Origin: Pipra filicauda | Lineage: Eukaryota > Chordata > Aves > Passeriformes > Pipridae | Direction of reading: 5' to 3' | Assembly: GCF_003945595.2 (NCBI RefSeq) | Contig: NW_024104668.1 | Span: 62,001-126,000, forward strand | Length of the DNA stretch: 64,000 bases | Part shown: positions 61,637-64,000 of the stretch, one piece after another | How the letters are laid out: each line of letters begins with the position of its first letter | Position numbering within the stretch: the first letter of the stretch is position 1 | Position numbers and translations under genes: made by a program | Notes under the pieces: model-generated | Databases searched by the model: none | The model's input: only the letters and a program-made list of their open reading frames with translations | What the model was told of the DNA's origin: nothing

Positions 61637-62876
61637 ATATATTTAAACATTCACTAAGTAAAATGGAGAGCTTATGGATATTAAGATTCTTTCTATTTGG
61701 ATTTTTTAGTTTACCTACAGCTCAGACTTACCCACTCTCAACTTCACCATTTCTCTTGAATTTGATTGAGATTGTAGAACTGCTCTTGATGGAAAGAGCA
61801 AACTCTAATGGTAAGAATCAACATGTGTTTTCACCAAGTTGAGTTAATACATTAGCAACTAGGTAAAAATAGCACTGGCAATGATTAAATGCAGTTTTCT
61901 CTTCTTTGTTGATGCATTAAGCTGCAACGCATTACATAAAAGGTTAAATTCTGAATATTCAATAACTCTTCACTGCCTCCTGAAGTAAAAATAAGAAAAT
62001 AAATCAAATGCATTTTGTTGGTATAGATCACTACTGACAATTGTGATAACAGGAAAAGAAATTCAACTGTATTATCTGCAGAAATTAATTCAGTCAGTAA
62101 AGTGACTTACTTTGATGCTTCCTTTGGTCAATTACACAACATTAAAAAGTTATTAAAAGGAACAAGGTATCAAAAGATAACCAAACTCACACAAAGGACT
62201 ATTTTGAAAGGTTGGATGAGCTAAAATAGAAATTATTTTTTTTCCATTGGAAAGGGAGATTAATGCTTTAAGGTGTTTTTTAATCTAGTGTTTAATATCA
62301 AGGGTTTAAGATCAAGGGTGCATTCATATTGAAGTAGAACAGGTCATTATGGATTTTATACCACAATTCTGTATTGTTGGGATCTCACCGGATTGGCTGG
62401 AACATATAAATTTAACCTCAAATCTTAGAGGTTGTAGAAGTTAATGGTACAAATCCAATATACCAGAGACATCATGTCAGATTCCCCTACTCTACTGTTC
62501 CTTCTGGTTTTGACCAAGCTAAATTAAACAGATTCAATCTCATCATCTATAAAGCATCTGTGTCAAATGAAAGTATGGTGTCAAATGTAAAGTACTGGAT
62601 TAAACTGAAGGATTAACAGTTATTCAATTTCTGTGCAAGTCTCAGTTTTAAGAACTGGCTATATGAGACAATAAGAATTTGTAACTAAATGGAAAATAGT
62701 GGGGAAGGTTCTTACTAAATATGTTTTAAAAACTTACTCTTTGGGAAGTGTATTTTCACTTTAAAATCTTTACAGTAGGAAAAGTAGAAGTGGGCTAAAG
62801 AGACCTGCAGGCACAAAGGTAAAAAGCGTGTGACATGAATTCTTAAAATAAAAGGTTCACAGAACACAACCATGTG

Positions 62877-62895
62877 TATATATATATATATATAT
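62877..62895. repeat. TA dinucleotide microsatellite
   Basis: About nine TA units flanked by TGTG and GCATATG. A simple repeat. Confidence 0.9.
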
Positions 62896-64000
62896 GCATA
62901 TGAATAAAAATTCTATGGGATAAATCCATTGTTCTTGTTGCCCCATGTTCTGGCTTCTGTCAGCAGAATAAGATTAAAAATATATGTTTAGTTAACATAT
63001 CAGACTGTGACATATTATACTAGTAACGCATCAGACTATGAAAAGTCTTCTGTCATTAAATCGCAGGTGAAGGTTAAGGAAATGGAATGTCAGAGGGAAA
63101 AACTGTTTAACTAAATGAAAAGAGTAGCATGCAAGTAGGTAGGACTGACTTGGACACTCTAGAGAAAGTTAGAAGGTATTTGATTAACAGTATGCTGTTA
63201 CCTTTCTCATGGAATTTTCTGCTCGGAACTTGGAGGTAGATGGTGCATGCATAAGAGGAACTATGAAATGAATGGCTTTAATAGTGGTAGATTCATTCAG
63301 TGTGTTTTCTTTTGCGATGGTGTTAATGAATATATGCATATGTCTAGGGAAGAGCAGACAGAATTCAAATAGAGCCTTGGATTTAAAATTCTAGTTTACA
63401 CAGCCATCTAGTCACCCTCTAGACAGAATGCCGGAACAGGGAGAGTCTGTTGAAATTTTTTTTTTGTTTGTGTCTGAAACAAAATAGCACATTCAAAAAA
63501 TCCAAAAATTAAGCAAAACAAAACAGCTGCTAAGAGAGACATTGTCTGAGATGTATTATGAATGGTTTGAAAACAACAGAAGTACACTTGATATGCAAGT
63601 GAGAAAAAGAGGAATATGCAAGCATAGATTGTGCTAGAAAAAGGAACCAGACCACATAAATAATAACTGTACTGTTCATTTCTATGTGAACAAAACATAC
63701 CATAAGACAAAATATGTTACTTTTGTTGAAGGCAAAATTTTAAACCTACTTCTGCATGAAGGTCTTGTGTTTTGCATGTTAAGTCACTACATACCTCTGT
63801 GAACTAAAATTCGACCTCCTCTCCTTGATTATATTCTATTATTGTATTACACATAAGTGCAATTTACAAGTAAACAATTTGAGCTAGTTGTTTTGTTTTT
63901 CATTAGCAGAAAGATCATAAATTGTCAAAGAGGCAACTGCCTCTGCCTGCCTTGCCATGCTCAGCTCCTGGCTCCTTGTCAGGCCCTTGTTGTTGCCTGA

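Larger units (their letters stand above)
60329..64000. other. AT-rich DNA with possible decayed CR1 and an exon-like segment
   Basis: Near 60620 the sequence GATGGGTTTGTAAGGAACAG followed by GTCTTGTCAAA resembles the start of the CR1 RT region, and near 61050 CAAAGTCATTCATGTTGGCAG is CR1-like too. Both are too decayed for a firm call. A TA microsatellite lies at 62877-62895. The last 65 bases are GC-richer and may be the start of another repeat cut by the window edge. Confidence 0.4.

Noticed and set aside
1..64000. CRISPR arrays, bacterial operons, integrated prophage or similar systems
   Set aside because: There are no regularly spaced repeats, no bacterial-type gene packing, and all diagnostic repeats are avian.

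Overview
This window is vertebrate nuclear DNA and almost certainly comes from a bird. Three 5'-truncated CR1 LINE copies end in the avian CR1 3' signature, a short tail built on ATTCTATGA-like units (29866-30640 on minus; 30800-31450 and 48261-48960 on plus). Several solo LTRs of one avian-type endogenous retrovirus family add to this. The background is AT-rich with no CpG island. No open frame longer than 168 codons exists, and the longest ones fall on repeats or a microsatellite. The window is best read as intergenic DNA or part of a very long intron. I could not identify any host protein-coding gene, tRNA, rRNA or known ncRNA with confidence.

Layout. 1-4720: featureless AT-rich DNA. 4721-5390: plus-strand solo LTR carrying an expanded GGGA/GTGA microsatellite. 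10790-10934: 3' fragment of the same LTR family. 15149-15830: probable LTR of another family, minus strand. 20640-21384: 3' end of an RTE-clade LINE with a readable reverse-transcriptase C-terminus and zinc knuckle, interrupted by three TGA codons, ending in a GAT repeat. 24288-24723: compact solo LTR, minus strand, with a perfect 6-bp target-site duplication. 26231-26769: minus-strand solo LTR of the first family. 28130-28560: possible third LTR type. 29866-32690: CR1 cluster with two copies head to head and a separate RT-core fragment. 34017-35279: plus-strand LTR of the first family split by a 711-bp LTR-like insertion flanked by a 7-bp duplication. 43680-43740: TTTC microsatellite. 48261-48960: CR1. 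54100-54701: minus-strand solo LTR of the first family. 59896-60328: GC-rich block of unknown nature with short inverted ends.

These elements do not work together as a system. They are independent insertions of different ages in gene-poor DNA. The most notable observations are the RTE LINE fragment (a clade that is patchy in birds and tied to horizontal transfer), the LTR-in-LTR nesting, the cleanly bounded compact LTR, and a few exon-like segments with good splice acceptors (11794-11863, 61550-61636, and 10003-10195 on minus) that could belong to a gene with huge introns or be chance. I found no convincing previously undescribed system.
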